Source of the DNA: Pseudomonas spelaei | GTDB lineage: Bacteria > Pseudomonadota > Gammaproteobacteria > Pseudomonadales > Pseudomonadaceae | Direction of reading: 5' to 3' | Length of the DNA: 64,000 bases | NCBI RefSeq assembly: GCF_009724245.1 | Contig: NZ_WNNK01000004.1 | Span: 277,685 to 341,684 of the forward strand | Shown: piece after piece, positions 20,225 through 29,880 of the stretch | Layout: every line of letters starts with the position of its first letter | How positions within the stretch are numbered: position 1 is the stretch's first letter | Program-made: the position numbers and the translations under genes | The notes under the pieces: generated by a model | What the model saw: only the letters and a program-made list of their open reading frames with translations | Told to the model about the DNA's origin: nothing | Databases searched by the model: none

Positions 20225-21055
20225 TCATAGACGGACCTGTCCTTCGTATACGCGCATGGCCGGGCCGGTCATCATCACCGGTTGGCCCGGGCCTGCCCAC
20301 TCGATGGACAGGCGTCCGCCGGGCAGGTCGATCAATAGCGGCGAATCCATCCACCCCTGGCTGATCGCGGCCACGGCCGCGGCGCAAGCACCGGTGCCGC
20401 ACGCCTGGGTTTCCCCGGCACCGCGTTCCCAAACGCGCAACTGCGCACGAGAACGGTCGATGACCTGCAGAAACCCGACGTTGACCCGTGCCGGAAAGCG
20501 CGGGTGGTGTTCGATTTTCGGCCCCAGTTCATGGACCGGCGCGTTGTTGATGTCGTTGACCCGTAGCACCGCATGGGGGTTGCCCATGGACACGGCGGCC
20601 AGTTCGACAGTCTTGCCGTCTACCTCCACCGGGTAGCTCAGCGCTTGCTCGTCAGCCTGGAACGGAATATCCGCCGGGACCAGCCGAGGCGCGCCCATAT
20701 TGACGCTGATCTGGCCGTCGCTGCGGATATCCAGCTCGATGATGCCGCTCTTGGTCTCGACACGAATCTGCCGCTTGGCGGTCAGGCGCTTGTCCAGGAC
20801 AAAGCGGGCGAAGCAGCGGGCACCGTTGCCACACTGTTCCACTTCGGAGCCGTCGGAGTTGAAGATCCGGTAACGGAAATCCACTTCCGGGTTGCTTGGG
20901 GCTTCGACCAGCAGCAATTGGTCGAAGCCAACACCGGTGTGACGGTCGCCCCACAGCTTGGCGTGCTTGGGCAGGATATGCGCGTGCTGGCTGACCAGGT
21001 CGAGGACCATGAAATCATTGCCCAGCCCGTGCATCTTGGTAAAACGCAGCAGCAT
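20225..21055 (-). CDS. dapF: Diaminopimelate epimerase
   Basis: Converts LL- to meso-diaminopimelate, the precursor of lysine and of the peptidoglycan cross-link. The 276-residue protein carries both catalytic cysteines, Cys75 (EQCGNGARC) and Cys219 ([11 protein letters not shown]). The start at 21055 ([15 protein letters not shown]) is the family standard; an in-frame extension to 21088 would run into lysA. The gene follows lysA by 4 bases in the same operon. Confidence 0.97.
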   Translation of the reverse strand: MLLRFTKMHGLGNDFMVLDLVSQHAHILPKHAKLWGDRHTGVGFDQLLLVEAPSNPEVDFRYRIFNSDGSEVEQCGNGARCFARFVLDKRLTAKRQIRVETKSGIIELDIRSDGQISVNMGAPRLVPADIPFQADEQALSYPVEVDGKTVELAAVSMGNPHAVLRVNDINNAPVHELGPKIEHHPRFPARVNVGFLQVIDRSRAQLRVWERGAGETQACGTGACAAAVAAISQGWMDSPLLIDLPGGRLSIEWAGPGQPVMMTGPAMRVYEGQVRL

Positions 21056-21059
21056 GGTC

Positions 21060-22307
21060 TTACTCCGGCAGCAGGCTTTCGCCAGCATACAACTCGGCTA
21101 CCGTCTCGCGGCGACGCACTTCAAACGCTTGATCACCGTCCACCAGCACCTCGGCGGTACGACCGCGGGTGTTGTAGTTGGAACTCATGACAAACCCATA
21201 GGCACCGGCTGAATGCACGGCCAGCAGATCGCCTTCTTCCAGGGCCAACTGACGTTCCTTGGCCAGGAAGTCGCCGGTCTCGCAGATCGGGCCGACGATG
21301 TCGTAGTCGCGGCCGGCACCGTCACGCGGGCGCACGGCAGTGACATTCATCCAGGCCTGGTACAGCGCTGGCCGGATCAGGTCGTTCATCGCCGCGTCGA
21401 CGATGGCGAAATCCTTGTGCTCGGTGTGCTTGAGGTACTCGACCTGGGTCAGCAACACGCCGGCATTGGCAACGATATAGCGGCCTGGCTCGAACATCAG
21501 CGTCAGTTCGCGGCCTTCGGTACGCTCGCGCACGGCCTTGATGTAATCGCTCACCAGTGGCGGCTCTTCATCGCGATAACGTACACCGACACCACCACCG
21601 AGGTCGATGTGGTGCAGGTAGATGCCGCACTCGCCAAGACGGTCGATCAGCGCCAGCAGGCGGTCGAGGGCATCGAGGAACGGTGGCAGGCTGGTCAGTT
21701 GCGAGCCGATATGGCAGTCGACACCCAATACTTCCAGGTTCGGCAACTGGGCGGCGCGGATGTAGACGTCTTCGGCGTCAGCGATAGCGATGCCGAACTT
21801 GTTTTCTTTGAGGCCGGTGGAGATGTACGGGTGAGTGCCCGCATCGACGTCCGGGTTGACCCGCAGGGAGATCGGCGCGCGAACACCCAGCTCGGCCGCG
21901 ACGATTTGCAGGCGCTCCAGCTCGTCGGTGGACTCGACGTTGAAGCAATGCACGCCGACTTCCAGCGCACGGCGCATGTCTTCGCGGGTCTTGCCGACGC
22001 CGGAGAACACGATCTTGTCCGCTTTACCGCCAGCTGCCAGCACACGCTCCAGTTCGCCTCGGGACACGATGTCGAAACCGGCGCCCAGACGCGCCAGGAC
22101 ATTGAGCACGCCCAGGTTGGAGTTGGCTTTTACTGCGTAGCACACCAGGCTTGGCGTGCCTTCCAGCGCATCGGCAAAGGAGCGGTATTGCGCTTCGATG
22201 TGGGCACGGGAGTACACGTAGGTCGGGGTGCCAAAGCGCTCGGCAATGGCGGACAGCGCGACACCTTCCGCGAACAGCTCGCCGTCCCGGTAGTTAAAAG
22301 CGTCCAT
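21060..22307 (-). CDS. lysA: Diaminopimelate decarboxylase
   Basis: PLP enzyme that decarboxylates meso-diaminopimelate to L-lysine. 415 residues of fold-III decarboxylase type: PLP lysine Lys60 (CYAVKANSN), the glycine-rich phosphate site [22 protein letters not shown] and the C-terminal [11 protein letters not shown] block with the catalytic cysteine. It is the second gene of the operon that starts with lptM and follows it by 9 bases. Confidence 0.97.
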   Translation of the reverse strand: MDAFNYRDGELFAEGVALSAIAERFGTPTYVYSRAHIEAQYRSFADALEGTPSLVCYAVKANSNLGVLNVLARLGAGFDIVSRGELERVLAAGGKADKIVFSGVGKTREDMRRALEVGVHCFNVESTDELERLQIVAAELGVRAPISLRVNPDVDAGTHPYISTGLKENKFGIAIADAEDVYIRAAQLPNLEVLGVDCHIGSQLTSLPPFLDALDRLLALIDRLGECGIYLHHIDLGGGVGVRYRDEEPPLVSDYIKAVRERTEGRELTLMFEPGRYIVANAGVLLTQVEYLKHTEHKDFAIVDAAMNDLIRPALYQAWMNVTAVRPRDGAGRDYDIVGPICETGDFLAKERQLALEEGDLLAVHSAGAYGFVMSSNYNTRGRTAEVLVDGDQAFEVRRRETVAELYAGESLLPE

Positions 22308-22316
22308 GGTGTTCCC

Positions 22317-22478
22317 TTAGAAGGTGTCGTTCTTGTGCGCTTTGGTTTGCGACGATTGCGCCTGCTCATTTGGATCTTTGCTGTCATCCGGCAGGTACAG
22401 CGGGCCCTTTTGACCACAGGCACTAACGAGGCAAGCGACCGCGACGAGCGCAGCAAGGGACGAGATCAGGCGCTTCAT
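22317..22478 (-). CDS. lptM: Small outer-membrane lipoprotein LptM (LppL/YifL)
   Basis: A 53-residue gene translated directly from the sequence. Signal peptide [20 protein letters not shown] precedes lipobox cysteine Cys21, followed by the family motif [12 protein letters not shown]. LptM in E. coli binds the LptD-LptE translocon and helps LptD mature. In pseudomonads the same gene, called lppL, stands before lysA. It is the first gene of the minus-strand operon running to the HAD gene. Confidence 0.9.
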   Translation of the reverse strand: MKRLISSLAALVAVACLVSACGQKGPLYLPDDSKDPNEQAQSSQTKAHKNDTF

Positions 22479-22717
22479 GGCGAAATCCTTGAATATGCAT
22501 TAATTGCGCCCGAGTATACCGACCACCCGCCAGCTTGCCTATGCGCCGGGATACCCGTCCGGCGGGGCTTTGCCGAGATTGTCGCGATTAGGCTTACGGT
22601 AATTGAGGATATTTCACGCGGCTGCGGGTAATGAAATCAGTATCCTTTGCAATCATGATGGTGCGTCCGTATTGTGCGGCGCTTGAGCGAGACCAGACAC
22701 TTTTCGAGGTTCCCACA

Positions 22718-23050
22718 ATGAGTTTGACCGAAGCCCGTTTTCACGACCTGGTGGATGCGACCCAGCAAGCGCTGGAGGATATTTTCGACGAGAGCGGTCT
22801 GGATGTGGACCTGGAGAACTCGGCCGGTGTGCTGAGCGTCAAATTCGAAAACGGCACCCAACTGATTTTCAGCCGCCAGGAGCCTCTGCGTCAGCTATGG
22901 CTGGCGGCGCGCTCCGGTGGTTTTCACTTCGACTACGATGAAGAGGAAAATCGCTGGGCCCACGACACGAGCGATGAGCTGCTGAGCGAAATGCTCGGTC
23001 GCCTGACCAAGGAACAGGCCGGCGTCGAGCTGGACTTCGACGAGATCTGA
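22718..23050 (+). CDS. cyaY: Frataxin-like iron donor CyaY
   Basis: 110 residues. The N-terminal acidic helix and the conserved strand region (VLSVKFENGTQLIFSRQEPL followed by RQLWLAARSGGFHF) identify frataxin. It binds iron and modulates the cysteine desulfurase IscS in Fe-S cluster assembly. The ATG at 22718 precedes SLTEARFHDLVD, the usual start; an open frame reaches back to 22631 without family support. The DUF1289 gene starts 2 bases after its stop. Confidence 0.92.
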   Translation: MSLTEARFHDLVDATQQALEDIFDESGLDVDLENSAGVLSVKFENGTQLIFSRQEPLRQLWLAARSGGFHFDYDEEENRWAHDTSDELLSEMLGRLTKEQAGVELDFDEI

Positions 23051-23052
23051 TC

Positions 23053-23271
23053 GTGACACAGCCCGTTTCCGTACGCCCGCCCAAGCCGCTGTTCAGTAAT
23101 GTCAGCCCGGCGGTGCCGTCACCTTGTATCAGTTTATGTCGGCTGGATGAGCAGAAAGTCTGCCTCGGCTGCTTCCGCCATGTGGAAGACATCCGCGAAT
23201 GGCGTTCTGCCGACGATCAGCGGCGGCGGGTGATCGTCGCCCAGGCTGAGCAGCGCAAGGCCTGCTCCTGA
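23053..23271 (+). CDS. DUF1289 family small cysteine-rich protein
   Basis: 72 residues from a GTG start. The family motif PCISLCRLDEQKVCLGCFRH contains four spaced cysteines that could bind a metal, followed by the conserved IREW stretch. No function has been shown for the family to my knowledge. Only 2 bases separate it from cyaY, so the two are translated from one message. The rnk leader begins just beyond its stop. Confidence 0.85.
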   Translation: MTQPVSVRPPKPLFSNVSPAVPSPCISLCRLDEQKVCLGCFRHVEDIREWRSADDQRRRVIVAQAEQRKACS

Positions 23272-23278
23272 CCCTGGC

Positions 23279-23376
23279 TTGTTTATTTATTGCGCTGTGG
23301 TAGTGTCCGGGTACACCTCAACTCATCGAGGTCCGTGAGAACCCCGCCTTTTCCTGGCGGGGTTTTGCTTTTTTGT
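23279..23376 (+). promoter_or_regulatory. rnk promoter and leader RNA with premature terminator
   Basis: A plausible promoter (TTGTTT at 23279, TAGTGT at 23301, 16-base spacer) starts a leader with a small hairpin CCTC...GAGG (23316-23331). A full intrinsic terminator follows and ends 27 bases before the rnk ATG. This layout fits transcriptional attenuation. Conserved rnk leader structures with premature terminators have been reported in Pseudomonas. Promoter boxes are inferred by eye. Confidence 0.6.
23340..23375 (+). terminator. Intrinsic terminator ahead of rnk
   Basis: Nine-base stem AACCCCGCC / GGCGGGGTT, loop ttttcct, then a T-rich tail (tttgctttttt). It may end the cyaY-DUF1289 transcript as well as attenuate rnk. 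Confidence 0.9.
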
Positions 23377-23402
23377 GCAGAAAAAAGGAGTCTGCCTGAA
23401 TC

Positions 23403-23813
23403 ATGACCGCACCTTCCATCATCCTCACCCGTCTCGACGTGCAGCGTCTTGAGCAACTGATTGACCGTGTAGGCGAGGACTCGCCGGGCGTTGAAGCCCT
23501 GCAACACGAACTTGACCGCGCCGAAGAAGTGGTTGGCCACGATGAGGTGCCTGCAACGGTCGTGACCATGAACTCCAGCGTGCATTGCCGTGAGCAAGGC
23601 AGTGGCAAGGACTATCACCTGACCCTGGTTTACCCCAAGGACGCGAATGCCGATCAAGGCAAAATCTCGATCCTGGCCCCGGTCGGCAGCGCGTTGCTGG
23701 GCCTGCAAGTCGGTCAGCACATTGATTGGCCGGCGCCTGGCGGCAAGACCCTCAAGCTGGAACTGCTCAGTGTCGAAGCCCAGCCCAAAGACGGCGGCGC
23801 CTTCACCCTCTAA
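23403..23813 (+). CDS. rnk: Regulator of nucleoside diphosphate kinase Rnk
   Basis: 136 residues with an N-terminal helical hairpin (LTRLDVQRLEQLIDRVGEDS) and a GreA/GreB-like C-terminal domain (HLTLVYPKDANADQGKISIL, GSALLGLQVGQHIDWP). Rnk binds RNA polymerase in E. coli and in Pseudomonas influences nucleoside diphosphate kinase and alginate levels. The start follows AAAGGAG. Its stop overlaps the stop of convergent cyaA by a few bases. Confidence 0.92.
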   Translation: MTAPSIILTRLDVQRLEQLIDRVGEDSPGVEALQHELDRAEEVVGHDEVPATVVTMNSSVHCREQGSGKDYHLTLVYPKDANADQGKISILAPVGSALLGLQVGQHIDWPAPGGKTLKLELLSVEAQPKDGGAFTL

Positions 23814-26650
23814 ATCTGGTTCAGCGCCTGATTGAGCGCCTGCTCCAGCTCGGCCTTGTAGCGCAGGTACAGATTGCTCGGGCTTTGAACATCACCGAGC
23901 AGGCCGGACAGGTCCAGGTCGGTGATGTAGCAACGGTAACGTTCAGTCTCCCGGCGTTGCCCGACGATCTCTTGAGCGACCACTGCAAATAGCTGGTCGC
24001 CAAATTCCAACTCGCAAAACTCCCGCTGATTGCAGTACAAGGTGATGCTCACCTGACCCGGTGCGCCTTTGCCGATGATCGCCTGCACGTCATAAAACGG
24101 TTTGTTGGCCAGGGTCTGCGGTGCGGAGCGCGGTTCGGCCCGGCGCGCGCGGCCGCTGCCTGATGGCAATAGCTGGTAGTACAACGTTTGCACCGCACCC
24201 AGCGGTTGTTGCGGGTCCAGAGTGGACAGCGCGTCGCGGCGGTAGATGATCGACTGCAGGAAGCGTTGCAACGGCACCAGCAGGCTTTGCTCGTCGTGAA
24301 ACGGCAGGCGCTGTTGCCAGAGGGCGTTGAATTCGTCGAGGACGTACAGCTCGGCGAAGGCGTCGTTGATTCGGTAGAACACCTGCACACAGTTGGGCAG
24401 GCCCATGGGCAGCAGCAACGCCAAGTCATGGTCTTCCAGGGCCATGGCGTCCAGGTGCAACGGGCTGTAGCTGGCCAACTCCTCGCTGAGGTAGCCGATC
24501 AATGCCTGTTGGCTGGCCAAGGACACATGATTGACTTGCCCCGGCGCCAATTCCATCACGTGATAGTGCTGCTGCACCTGAAGCAGGTAGCGATGATTGA
24601 GTTGGCCGAGCAGCAGGTTTTGCGCGGTATCGAAAACTTCTTCCACCCGCTGGGCAATGAATTGCGCGCGGTTATGACAGAAGCAGCGCACCCGTAGCCT
24701 TGGGAGTTGATTGGGCGGCAGTTGGTTCAAGTAGTCCCGCAGGCAATCGAGCAGTGCATGGGGGCCGTCATAGCGGCTGACCATCACCTCGTTCCAACTG
24801 TTGACGGTAACCTGGTCCAGGGTCAACACCAGGTTTTCCCGCACGCCCGCATAACTCAAGGAGTCGGTGCGTTCGGTGGTCATCAGGATGTTCAGGTCAC
24901 GATGGTGCTTGAGCGGGTCGATGCCGACATTGACCAGCAGCAGTACTTCGTTGGGCACCGCCGTGCGCAGCAGGTGTTCTTCGTCGACGCTCGCCAGGGG
25001 TAGGGCGATGGTCTGTTGCAGGCTGCCCAGCAGGTTGAACAGCTCGAATTCGGTCATATCGCTGGTGCCTGGGTGCAAGGCCAGGCGGGTGCTGCTGTCG
25101 ATCACGCCGTTGCGGTGGCACCAGGTGAGCATTTCCAGCAGGTCGCGGCTGCGCTTGATCGGCGCGAAGTGCTCCCATTCCAGGGCATTCAAGCTGCCGT
25201 TGTACAGGCCCCAATGATGTTGGCCCGGCTCCTTGCGATTGGGCGAGTGGACCAGGGTCAGGGTGTCTTCCGCCAGATCTGGGGCAATCCCGGGATTGAT
25301 GAACTCGATCTTGCCGGCCTTGCGTTCGAAAGCGGCGTACAAACGCCGACCGAGTACGTTGAGGTCGCGTTTGTTGATCAGGCTGACGGTCTGTTCGGTG
25401 CGGGCGAACTGGGTCAGGAAGCGATAGCTGTAATTGAGTTCGTTGACCAGGGCGCGGCGTTCGGAAGCGACCTGGCGGACTTTCCACTGGCTGCGGCTGT
25501 CGAGGAGGGCCAGTTGTCGTTGATCCCAGCCCCACTCGTTGGCCAGCCGCTCAAGCAGCAGGCGTTGCCAGCCTGACGACCGTTGGCCGGCGCTGAGTTT
25601 GCGGTTCACCTTCAGGTACAGGCTGCGTCGCACCAGTTCCAGGCGCTCCGGCTCGTGACGGGCGTTGAGGTGTTCCTCGATACGTCGGTAGACCACGATA
25701 TAGGGGTCCAGCTCATCCAGGTCCACTTGGTTGGCGAACACCGCACGCTTGAAGCGCAGGCTCAGGCATTGCACGTTCGGGTGTTCGCTGGCGTAGACCT
25801 CGGTGAGCAGCAGTTTGAGTACTGACTTGTACGGGGACTCGATGCCCTTGAACAACTGCCACAGGCCTGCCCCGATAAATTCCCCGGGCGGGATGTGGGC
25901 CAGGTGGCCCAGGTCGAGGGTTTCATCGGCAGGAATAAAACGTTTGGAAATCAGCGCGTGAGTGAATTCGGCGTAACGGGTTTCCTCGTAGACCGGAACC
26001 AACCACCAGATCGGCGTGCGCCCGGCCAGCCAGATGGCGGTGCGATAGAACTCGTCCAGCAGCAGATAGTGCTGGGTGGTGCCGCAGTCGTCGGAACTGA
26101 GCTGGGTGTCGCGCTCGCCCAGGACAAACCGGGTGGGTTCAATCAGAAAAAAATGCGCTTCGGCACCCATGGTCAGGGCCCAGGCTTCCAGCAACTGGCA
26201 TTTTTTGCGCAGTTCGGCCAGTTCGCTCTCGCTCAGGTCGGGGGCATGGCAGACCCACACGTCCATATCACTTTGATCCGCTTGGGCCAGGGTGCCCAGG
26301 CTGCCCATCAGAAACAGGCCATGAATCGGTCGTGGGGGGTTGCCGTGGCGGGCTTTGTAGGAGAACGAACGAGTCAGGCGCTGGGCTTCGGCCAGCACCG
26401 GAGCGTCGGGTTCGAAGTTAGACAGCCCGGCCGGTGTGCTGCCCGAAACGTAGCCAGGCAACAACGGGTGGTTGACGTGAAAAAACAACGGCAGCAGGGT
26501 CAGCACGCTCTGTTGGCGTGGGGTCAGCCCCTCGATGGCCCGGGCGATACGTCCTTCATTCAGAGCCAGAAACCGCGCACGCAGCTGGGCCAGCACCTTG
26601 CGGTCGATGCCTTCGTCCAGGTCGGGGCGGATTTCATGGGTGCGGGTCAT
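23810..26650 (-). CDS. cyaA: Class I adenylate cyclase
   Basis: 946 residues. The N-terminal catalytic half includes the nucleotidyltransferase pattern GSLGTLAQADQSDMDVWVCH around residue 110 with the metal-binding aspartates. The long C-terminal half is the regulatory region typical of enterobacterial-type CyaA. It makes cAMP from ATP for Vfr/CRP signalling. In P. aeruginosa this class I enzyme contributes less than the membrane enzyme CyaB. It is convergent with rnk. Confidence 0.94.
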   Translation of the reverse strand: MTRTHEIRPDLDEGIDRKVLAQLRARFLALNEGRIARAIEGLTPRQQSVLTLLPLFFHVNHPLLPGYVSGSTPAGLSNFEPDAPVLAEAQRLTRSFSYKARHGNPPRPIHGLFLMGSLGTLAQADQSDMDVWVCHAPDLSESELAELRKKCQLLEAWALTMGAEAHFFLIEPTRFVLGERDTQLSSDDCGTTQHYLLLDEFYRTAIWLAGRTPIWWLVPVYEETRYAEFTHALISKRFIPADETLDLGHLAHIPPGEFIGAGLWQLFKGIESPYKSVLKLLLTEVYASEHPNVQCLSLRFKRAVFANQVDLDELDPYIVVYRRIEEHLNARHEPERLELVRRSLYLKVNRKLSAGQRSSGWQRLLLERLANEWGWDQRQLALLDSRSQWKVRQVASERRALVNELNYSYRFLTQFARTEQTVSLINKRDLNVLGRRLYAAFERKAGKIEFINPGIAPDLAEDTLTLVHSPNRKEPGQHHWGLYNGSLNALEWEHFAPIKRSRDLLEMLTWCHRNGVIDSSTRLALHPGTSDMTEFELFNLLGSLQQTIALPLASVDEEHLLRTAVPNEVLLLVNVGIDPLKHHRDLNILMTTERTDSLSYAGVRENLVLTLDQVTVNSWNEVMVSRYDGPHALLDCLRDYLNQLPPNQLPRLRVRCFCHNRAQFIAQRVEEVFDTAQNLLLGQLNHRYLLQVQQHYHVMELAPGQVNHVSLASQQALIGYLSEELASYSPLHLDAMALEDHDLALLLPMGLPNCVQVFYRINDAFAELYVLDEFNALWQQRLPFHDEQSLLVPLQRFLQSIIYRRDALSTLDPQQPLGAVQTLYYQLLPSGSGRARRAEPRSAPQTLANKPFYDVQAIIGKGAPGQVSITLYCNQREFCELEFGDQLFAVVAQEIVGQRRETERYRCYITDLDLSGLLGDVQSPSNLYLRYKAELEQALNQALNQI

Positions 26651-26818
26651 GTGGAACTCGGTGGCTCGCAGGGCCCGACGTGGGCAGCCGTGTGGGAGTT
26701 TACAGTCAGTAGCGTAGGACGTTTAAGCGGAATTTGTTTTTGACGTCAGGATTTTATCGCAGGCGCAGGAATGCCCGCGGAATCCGTGAAAAGAGGATCC
26801 CGTGGGCGATGCGTGGTA

Positions 26819-27073
26819 TCAGGCGGCTTCTTTGGTATTGCTGATGGTAAGAATGGTCAGCAGGCCCTGGGCCTGTTCTGCTGCGTCCCGGCCAAGGCTG
26901 GTCAGGTAGCCCCCGTCTGGCTGGTCGATCAATTTTTTATCGAACAGGCGTCTGGCAGCGGCAATGGCAGAAGGTGCGGCGGTCTGATGAACTTTCAGAC
27001 CTTCCTGGGAGCTGCCCAGGTTGAAGAGTGCAAGGATTTCCAGTTCGGCAACCAACTCAGGGGTATACGACAT
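26819..27073 (-). CDS. TIGR02647 family small protein
   Basis: 84 residues beginning MSYTPELVAELEILALFNLG. The protein looks like a small winged-helix-like module (AIAAARRLFDKKLIDQPDGG reads as a helix and wing). It is conserved beside cyaA in Pseudomonas. No function is known, and there is no clear partner gene. Confidence 0.8.
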   Translation of the reverse strand: MSYTPELVAELEILALFNLGSSQEGLKVHQTAAPSAIAAARRLFDKKLIDQPDGGYLTSLGRDAAEQAQGLLTILTISNTKEAA

Positions 27074-27213
27074 AAGGACTCCAGACTTTCTAGGAATTTT
27101 TAGGCGTTAGCAGCCATAAGGTGAACGCACTTGGGCGAGCTGTCCAGCAGGAAGTCGTGGAGTGTTGACATGGCGCAGGGTGAACGCAAACGGTGCGGTC
27201 ACGAGGATCCAGG

Positions 27214-27301
27214 GTGGGAGCTGGCTTGCCTGCGATAGCGGTGTGTCAGGCGGCTGTAATATTGGCCGCGCCGGCGTCATCGCAGGCAAGCCAGCTCCCA
27301 C
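27214..27301. repeat. REPIN (gctggcttgcctgcg type)
   Basis: Inverted arms gtgggagctggcttgcctgc and gcaggcaagccagctcccac enclose a loop of about 48 bases between two minus-strand genes. Confidence 0.9.
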
Positions 27302-27323
27302 ATGGATCAATGTTTGGCCGCAA

Positions 27324-27605
27324 TTATCTTTCAGGCGGCAATTCTGGCAGTGCGCGCAAGGCCGTTTCATACCATTCGGTATTGAAAGCGCGGTCTTCCT
27401 CAAGCAGGGCATCAATCTCGACGGCAAGCACATGGGCCATCATCTGCAGGATATCTTCACGCTCATACCCCACCAGGGTCAGCTTGTTGAACGTAGCTTT
27501 GGCGGCGGGCGGGTTGTCGCTTTCGATCTGGTTTTCGATCGCTTCAATCAAGGTGGTCTCGGCGAACTCTTCTTCGTCGTTGTCGATATCGGTTGGCTCG
27601 CTCAT
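27324..27605 (-). CDS. Small acidic hypothetical protein
   Basis: 93 residues. The N-terminus is acidic (MSEPTDIDNDEEEFAETTLI) and the rest is helical (FNKLTLVGYEREDILQMMAH). The ATG at 27605 was chosen because AGGAG lies 7 bases upstream; a longer frame to 27644 would include that site. I recognise no domain. It resembles conserved hypothetical proteins found at this place in other pseudomonads and is probably a real gene. Confidence 0.72.
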   Translation of the reverse strand: MSEPTDIDNDEEEFAETTLIEAIENQIESDNPPAAKATFNKLTLVGYEREDILQMMAHVLAVEIDALLEEDRAFNTEWYETALRALPELPPER

Positions 27606-27730
27606 GGCAGGCTCCTGAAGGAAAGGGCGCCAGTCTACCTCCATTCAGTCGGGTGATGCTGCTGGTCAGGTGCGCCTGGACGTTCTATAACAAGTGCTGC
27701 CAACCCCGTACACGGCCTGGAGGCTTTGTG

Positions 27731-28390
27731 ATGCTCAAGCTTTATGGATTTTCGGTCAGCAACTACTACAACATGGTCAAGCTGGCGCTGCTGGAGAAAG
27801 GGCTGCCCTTCGAAGAGGTGCCTTTCTACGCCGGCCAAACCCCTGAAGCTCTGGCTGTAAGCCCCCGTGGCAAGGTGCCGGTGTTGGGTGTTGCGCAAGG
27901 CTTTATCAATGAAACCAGCGTGATCCTCGAGTACATCGAGCAGACTCAGTCGGGGCCTGCGCTATTACCCGGTGACCCGTTCCAGCGGGCGCAAGTGTTG
28001 GCGTTGTGCCGGGAGATCGAGTTGTATATCGAGCTGCCAGCTCGGGCCTGTTTTGCCGAAGCGTTCTTTGGCATGCCGGTACCGGAGGCGATCAAGGAAA
28101 AATCCAAGGCTGAGTTGCTGCTGGGGATTGCTTCGTTGGGGCGCCATGGACAGTTTGCGCCTTATGTGGCGGGAGACAGCTTCACGATTGCGGATCTGTA
28201 CTTCATGTACAGCGTAAACCTCGCCAGCGCCGTGGGTGAGAAGCTGTTCGGCCTGGATCTCTTGGCTGAGTTGCCAGCGCTCAAGGCACTGCTGGAGCGC
28301 CTGCATGCGTTGCCCAATGCCCAGCGAGTGGCGGCGGACAGGGAAGCGGCAATGCCGGCGTTCATGGCGATGATTGCGGTGAAGAAGTAG
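27731..28390 (+). CDS. Glutathione S-transferase family protein
   Basis: 219 residues. The N-terminal thioredoxin-like domain includes MLKLYGFSVSNYYNMVKLAL, the cis-proline region GKVPVL and the Glu/Thr-Ser glutathione site (NETSVILEYIEQ). A helical C-terminal domain follows, with the N-capping ADLYFMY motif. The ATG at 27731 follows GGAGG at about 9 bases. GSTs conjugate or reduce electrophiles with glutathione; the natural substrate is not predictable here. Confidence 0.88.
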   Translation: MLKLYGFSVSNYYNMVKLALLEKGLPFEEVPFYAGQTPEALAVSPRGKVPVLGVAQGFINETSVILEYIEQTQSGPALLPGDPFQRAQVLALCREIELYIELPARACFAEAFFGMPVPEAIKEKSKAELLLGIASLGRHGQFAPYVAGDSFTIADLYFMYSVNLASAVGEKLFGLDLLAELPALKALLERLHALPNAQRVAADREAAMPAFMAMIAVKK

Positions 28391-28413
28391 AGCTTGGGTG
28401 CCTGTGATGACGC

Positions 28414-28454
28414 CTTCGCGAGCAAGCCAGCTCCCACATTCCTGTGGGAGCTGC
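28414..28454. repeat. Degenerate REP pair in tail-to-tail arrangement
   Basis: ttcgcgagcaagccagctcc is followed after a few bases by cctgtgggagctgcgg, a truncated second arm. The arms are arranged close together and are shortened compared with the intact REPINs in this window. Confidence 0.65.
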
Positions 28455-28485
28455 GGTGCGACGATTCGACTTGCCTGCGATGCTT

Positions 28486-29880
28486 TTAGCGGCTGGCGAG
28501 CAATTCCTGGCCACGGGCCACGGCTGCCTTCACCTGCGCCGGCGCAGTACCGCCGATATGGTTACGGGCATTCACCGAACCTTCCAGGGTCAGCACCGCA
28601 AACACGTCCTGCTCGATCTGGTCGCTGAACCGACGCAGTTCTTCCAGGCTCATTTCCGCCAGGTCCTTGCCGGTGTCCACACCGTATTTCACGGCGTGAC
28701 CGACGATTTCGTGGCAATCACGGAACGGCAGGCCACGGCGTACCAGGTAATCGGCCAGGTCGGTGGCGGTGGAGAAGCCACGCAGGGCCGCTTCACGCAT
28801 GATGGCGTGCTTGGGCTTGATCGCCGGGATCATGTCGGCAAAGGCCCGTAGCGAGTCGCGCAGGGTATCGGCGGCGTCGAACAGTGGTTCCTTGTCTTCC
28901 TGATTGTCCTTGTTGTAGGCCAGCGGCTGGCCTTTCATCAGGGTCAGCAGGCCCATCAGCGCACCGAATACCCGGCCGCTCTTGCCGCGCACCAGCTCTG
29001 GCACGTCGGGGTTTTTCTTTTGCGGCATGATCGAGCTGCCGGTGCAGAAACGGTCCGGCAGGTCGATGAACTGGAATTGCGCGCTGGTCCACAGCACCAG
29101 CTCTTCGGAGAAACGCGACAAGTGCATCATCGCGATGCTGGCCGCAGCGCAGAATTCGATGGCGAAGTCACGGTCTGACACGCCATCCAGCGAGTTGCCG
29201 CCAACGGCGTCGAAACCCAGCAGTTGTGCGGTGTATTCGCGGTCGATCGGGTAGGTGGTGCCCGCCAGCGCGGCGCTGCCCAAAGGCATGCGGTTGGCGC
29301 GCTTGCGGCAGTCCACCAGGCGCTCGTAGTCGCGGCTGAGCATTTCGAACCAGGCCAGCAAGTGGTGGCCGAAGGTCACTGGCTGGGCAGTCTGCAAGTG
29401 AGTGAAGCCGGGCATGATAGTGCCCGACTCACGCTCGGCCTGCTCCAGCAGACCTTTCTGCAGGCGGGTGATTTCAGCCAGGATCAGGTCGATTTCGTCC
29501 CGCAGCCACAGGCGGATATCGGTGGCCACCTGATCGTTACGGCTGCGACCGGTGTGCAGTTTTTTGCCGGTCACGCCGATGCGGTCGGTGAGGCGGGCCT
29601 CAATGTTCATGTGCACGTCTTCCAGGTCGACGCGCCAATCGAAGGTACCGGCTTCGATCTCACCACGGATGGTGGTCAGGCCGTCGATGATGCTGTCGCG
29701 CTCGGCGTCGGTCAGCACGCCGACCTTGGCCAGCATCGTGGCGTGGGCGATGGAGCCCATGATGTCGTGGCGATAGAGGCGCTGGTCGAAGGTGACGGAG
29801 GCGGTGAAGCGCGCGACGAAGGCGTCGACGGGCTCACTGAAGCGGCCGCCCCAGGACTGGTTGGTCTTGTCGGTGCTCAT
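28486..29880 (-). CDS. argH: Argininosuccinate lyase
   Basis: Last step of arginine synthesis: argininosuccinate to arginine and fumarate. The 464-residue protein shows the superfamily signature [12 protein letters not shown] starting at residue 281, with the flexible catalytic serine, and [13 protein letters not shown] near 109-121. Full length. It is divergent from algR, with a 578-base gap between them. Confidence 0.97.
   Translation of the reverse strand: MSTDKTNQSWGGRFSEPVDAFVARFTASVTFDQRLYRHDIMGSIAHATMLAKVGVLTDAERDSIIDGLTTIRGEIEAGTFDWRVDLEDVHMNIEARLTDRIGVTGKKLHTGRSRNDQVATDIRLWLRDEIDLILAEITRLQKGLLEQAERESGTIMPGFTHLQTAQPVTFGHHLLAWFEMLSRDYERLVDCRKRANRMPLGSAALAGTTYPIDREYTAQLLGFDAVGGNSLDGVSDRDFAIEFCAAASIAMMHLSRFSEELVLWTSAQFQFIDLPDRFCTGSSIMPQKKNPDVPELVRGKSGRVFGALMGLLTLMKGQPLAYNKDNQEDKEPLFDAADTLRDSLRAFADMIPAIKPKHAIMREAALRGFSTATDLADYLVRRGLPFRDCHEIVGHAVKYGVDTGKDLAEMSLEELRRFSDQIEQDVFAVLTLEGSVNARNHIGGTAPAQVKAAVARGQELLASR

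Noticed and set aside
21213..22631. 472-codon open frame antisense to lysA and lptM
   Set aside because: lysA on the other strand has all catalytic residues and operon context; the antisense frame has no family features.
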